Source: Chamaecrista fasciculata
Lineage: Eukaryota > Streptophyta > Magnoliopsida > Fabales > Fabaceae
Direction: 5' to 3'
NCBI GenBank assembly: GCA_003254925.1
Contig: QANZ01008320.1
Coordinates: 239,325 to 303,324, forward strand
DNA length: 64,000 nt
Part shown: piece by piece, positions 60,340 through 64,000 of the stretch
How the letters are laid out: each line of letters opens with the position of its first letter
Numbering within the stretch: position 1 is the stretch's first letter
Translations under genes and position numbers: made by a program
The notes under the pieces: generated by a model
What the model was told of the DNA's origin: nothing
The model's input: the letters and a program-made list of their open reading frames with translations, nothing else
Databases searched by the model: none

Positions 60340-63300
60340 TGATGGAGATCGTGCCCTAGGGCCAATCATTTTATGTATATGTTTTGAACATATTGATTAA
60401 TTTATAGATGATAATATTGGAGATTGTGCCCTAGGGCCAATCATTTTATGTATATGTTTTGAACATATTGATTAATTTATGGAGATAATTTAATGTGTTA
60501 TCATATTATTAGCATGTTTACTATGATAGCGTCCTTGATTAGTTATGAGATAATTAATCTAAATTCGTCCCTGGTCGATTGTTCTCGTGGGAGCGAGAAT
60601 GAACTAAGACCAGCATGACCTCGGTGTATGGAGATGCATGCACTAGATGCTTTACGAGAGTCATGGTGCAATTACGTAAGGGGTTACGAGTTGCTAAACT
60701 GACCTGGAGAGTCCTGCATGGGTTTAGTCATTAGCTTAGTCTCTCCTGTACACCTGTCACGATGCCTTAGACCTGAGGTCTTCATTATTCCGGCGTTGTA
60801 GTTGTCAGACTTTGGCTTAGTCTAACGTTGCCCGTAGCAGGGCAGCCATAAGGGCTAGGTACGGGTTTGGTTGATTGCAGTGCTGAGGAATGTGGTAGGC
60901 CAAGATGGGATTTTGTCCCTCATATATATATGTGAGAGATATCTAACTGGCGCCCTCGATGAGTCTGTCCAAGGAAAGAGTGGCCACTCAAGAAAATGGG
61001 ACTGATTCAAGAAGATCGAGAAAGTTGTGGTTTGGATTATGGATGACTTTCCCGTGCCTAATCCATGACCAAGATATCGTGCGACAAAAGGGGTCTATGA
61101 CTAGGAAGTACTAAGGTTAAGTCGGTTTCGATGAAAACGATAACTCACGTATTTTGGGTAGTCGTGATGGCTTGCTAGAGTCCGCTCTCGACTTGTAAGT
61201 CATAGAGATGGCTTGCTGCCAACTTTACGTGAGGCCTGCTGGGTCACACATGAGAAGGATCTGGACACCGCTTAAGGGACACGAATTAGGGTTAATTCGT
61301 GAGTCGCTCCGGTGACACAATTTAAGACATAGCTGAGTGTCTGGGACATAAAGTCTTATCTTAAATATAATCTACAGTTGTAATATTTAAATTTGTGGGA
61401 CAAGTTTAAATATATTAATTGTTAAATAGTTAATGGGATTAACCTATTTACAATTATAATATTAGGGAATAATAAATTAAATAAGGTTCCTAAAAGTTAG
61501 GAGATTATTGATTTATTAAATTCACTAATATTAGGATAAACTAGCTTGAGGGTGGCGCCTCATGAGATGATTTTAATTAATAGAATTGTTTTATTAATTA
61601 AAGTCACGAGTTTGAATTCAAAAGATTTGATCTAGATTTCAAAAGATTTGAATTAAAGATATTAGGGTAATATTTTAATTCAAAAATCTTTGGAAGATAA
61701 TAATTTCCTAAGAGTTAGGAATGTTTTTGATTTATAAAATTCCAAAGAATATTAGGGGAGGATGGCGCCTTCTTTGGTGGGTCCCAAGGGAAGATTTGAT
61801 GTTCCATTTGATTCTCAAAGATTGCAATTTGAATTTGAATTGAAATATTAAGGTAATATTTTAATTAGAAATTCAAGTCCTAAAATTATGATATTATTGT
61901 AATCTCATGATTTTAGAATTATTAAAATCCCCAAAAACTATAATTAAAAGGACCAAGCAAGTCGACTTGGCCTAACCCTAATTCACAAGTGAATTTCGCC
62001 TTCTCCTTTCTGTGACAAGAGAGAAATCGCATAACTCCATAGCTAGAGAGAGAAACTCGAGTTTCTCCAAGAGAGAGAGAGAAATCGTGTTGTCCATAGC
62101 TAGGGTTTTGTGAGAGTGAAATCAAGAGACCCTCTCTTGATTTTTGCGCCACCTATACCAAAGGATCAAGAATTGTTCTTGATAGTTTTTCTTGGTTCAA
62201 GAACTGTTCTTGATCACCAAGAACTGTAGATTGGAGTTCCCTTGTTCTTTTGGAGAAAAGAACAGAAGGCTAGCACCTTGGTGCCAACAAACTGCTCGTG
62301 TGGATTTCTGGCGGAGGAAGGACGGTTCAAGTGGACTTCTCAACTCGCGAATCCGATAGCACCGATTGAAATTTGGTAAATCTCTTTCTTTACTGATATA
62401 AATGTTGATAGTGGATCCTGGAAGGAATCATAGGGAAGCCAAAAATTTTAATTTACCGTGTTTTTCCGCTGCGCCGACCCTATGATTTCCCAACAGATAA
62501 ATTATGTTGTTATCATATTATCAGCATGTTTACTATGATAGCGTCCTTGATTAATTATGTGATAATTAATCTAAAACTGTCCCTGGTTGATTATTCTCGT
62601 GGGAGTGAGAATGAACCAAGACCAGCATGACCTCGGTGTATGGAGATACATGCACTAGATGCTTTACGAGAGCCATGGTGCAATAAGTAAGGGGTTACAA
62701 GTTGCTGGACCGACCAGGAGAGTCCTGCATGAGTTTTAGTCATGAGCTAGCCTCTTCTGTACTCTTGTCACGATGCCCTTAGACCTAAAGTCTTGACTAT
62801 TCCGGCATTGTAGATGTCAAACTTTGGCCTAGTCCAACGTTGCCCGTAGCAGGGTAGCCATACAGACTAGGTACGGGTTTGGTTGTTTACCGTGCTGAGG
62901 AATGTGGTTGACCAAGATGGAATTTTGTCCCTCATTAAAGATGAGAGATATCTAACTGGCGCCCTCGATGAGTCTGTCCAAGGAATGTGTGGCCACACTG
63001 AGAAATGGGACTAACTCAGGGAATCGAGAAAGTTGTGGTTTGGATTATGGATGACTTTCCCGTGCCTAATCCATGACCAAGATATTGTGTGACAATAGGG
63101 ATCATGTCAAGGTGGTACTTAGGTTAAGTCGTTTTGGCGTTAAAGCGATAACTCACGTGTTTTGGGTAGTCGTGATAGCTTGCTAGAGTCCGCTCTCGAC
63201 TTGTGAGTCATAGAGATGACTTGTTGCTAACTTCACGTGAGGCCTGTTGGGTCACACATGAGCAGGATCAAGATGCCGCAATAGGACACGAATTAGGGTT

Positions 63301-64000
63301 AATTCGTGAGTCACTTTAGTGACACAATTTAAGACATAGTTGAATGTCTCAGGACATGAAGTCTTGTCTTAAATAAATATCTACGTTTGTGATATTTAAA
63401 TTTGTTGGACAAGTTTAAATATATTAATTGTTAAATAGTTAATTGGATTAATCTATTTACAATTATATTCTTGTTTATAATATTAGGGAATAATAAATTA
63501 GATAAGCTTCCTAAAAGTTAGGAGATTATTGATTTATTAAATTCACTAATATTGGGATAATAAGCTTGAGGGTGGCGCCTCATATATAATGATTTTAATT
63601 AATGGAAATGTTTTGTTAATTAGAGTCATGACTTGAATTTGAATTTGAATTCAAGATTTGATTTTGATTTCAAGATTCAAATTTTGAATTAAATATATTA
63701 GGGTAATATTTTGATTCAATATTGTTGGATATTAATAAGTTGGTTATAACTTCCTAAGAGTTAGGATTGTTATTTTGATTTATTAAATTCCTTAAAAATT
63801 AAGGGGATATGGCGCAGTCTATGTGGGACCAAGAGCAAGATTTGATCTTGTATTTTGATTCTCAAAGATTGTATTTTGAATTCAAATTAAGATATTAAGG
63901 TAATATTTTAATTAAGAATTCAAGGCCTAAAATTATAATATTATTGTAATCTTATAATTTTATAATTTGATAATCCACTAATTTAGGGTTTCCCTAATTA
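60340..64000 (+). mobile_element. Outer LTR (2.1-kb family), interrupted, runs off the window
   Basis: Begins TGATGGAGATCGTGCCC and continues for 75 bp. It is interrupted by the nested copy 60415-62495 and resumes at 62496 as a second full run of the same LTR sequence to the window end. By alignment with the inner copy, some 500 bp of it remain outside. Whether it is solo or part of a longer element cannot be told. Confidence 0.75.
60415..62495 (+). mobile_element. Inner solo LTR nested in the outer copy
   Basis: 2081 bp from TATTGGAGATTGTG to ATTTCCCAACA, flanked by perfect 5-bp duplications GATAA (60410-60414 and 62496-62500). It is a copy of the same family as its host LTR and as 24715-26904 (opposite strand). 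No internal coding region is present, so it is a solo LTR. Confidence 0.85.

Overview
This is a gene-poor, AT-rich stretch of a flowering-plant nuclear genome, most likely a core eudicot. The evidence is plant-specific gene families (oxidosqualene cyclase, TPS-g terpene synthase, BAHD acyltransferase, pollen-type LRR receptor kinase, plant MED8), GT-AG introns, and a dense mixture of plant hAT, Mutator-like, Helitron, Ty1-copia, solo-LTR and SINE elements. The species cannot be fixed from the sequence. The window has assembly gaps at 1-132 and 43888-43918 and single Ns at about 9107, 28221 and 29015, two of which (28221, 29015) lie in repeats.

Layout. 1-1668: gap, then a hAT-like element and a Mutator-like foldback with a second hAT-like element nested in it. 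1669-8015 (+): last ten exons of an oxidosqualene cyclase (triterpene synthase), with the 5' part outside the window. 8016-12236: nested foldback and hAT-like elements, including a 963-bp foldback with a GC-rich core. 12237-15095 (-): truncated TPS-g terpene synthase pseudogene. 15689-29302: a Helitron-bounded block split by a young Ty1-copia element (17261-23382) and a 2.2-kb solo LTR (24715-26904). 29303-32694: hAT-like elements and a SINE. 32695-34143 (-): intact BAHD acyltransferase. 35682-38359 (+): intact two-exon PRK-type receptor-like kinase. 38360-48430: foldbacks, two Helitron 3' ends with helicase remnants, and an old copia fossil. 49102-55367 (+): eleven-exon MED8 gene. 56980-58430 (-): small two-exon Ser/Pro-rich gene with a conserved Cys-rich tail. 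59300-60000: LINE-type RNase H remnant. 60340-64000: two nested copies of the same 2.1-kb LTR family.

How the genes relate. The cyclase, terpene synthase remnant and BAHD acyltransferase lie within 34 kb. They are the scaffold-forming and decorating classes seen in plant specialised-metabolite clusters, but no P450 is visible, one member is dead, and 18 kb of repeats separates the two ends, so a decayed cluster is only a hypothesis. PRK, MED8 and the small gene look like ordinary single genes. I found no clearly new biological system. The best leads are a long-inverted-repeat Mutator-like family recognisable by 9-bp target duplications, the composite Helitron with gene-like cargo and a hairpin minisatellite near its 3' end, a large GC-cored foldback, and paired GC-AG introns in the cyclase.
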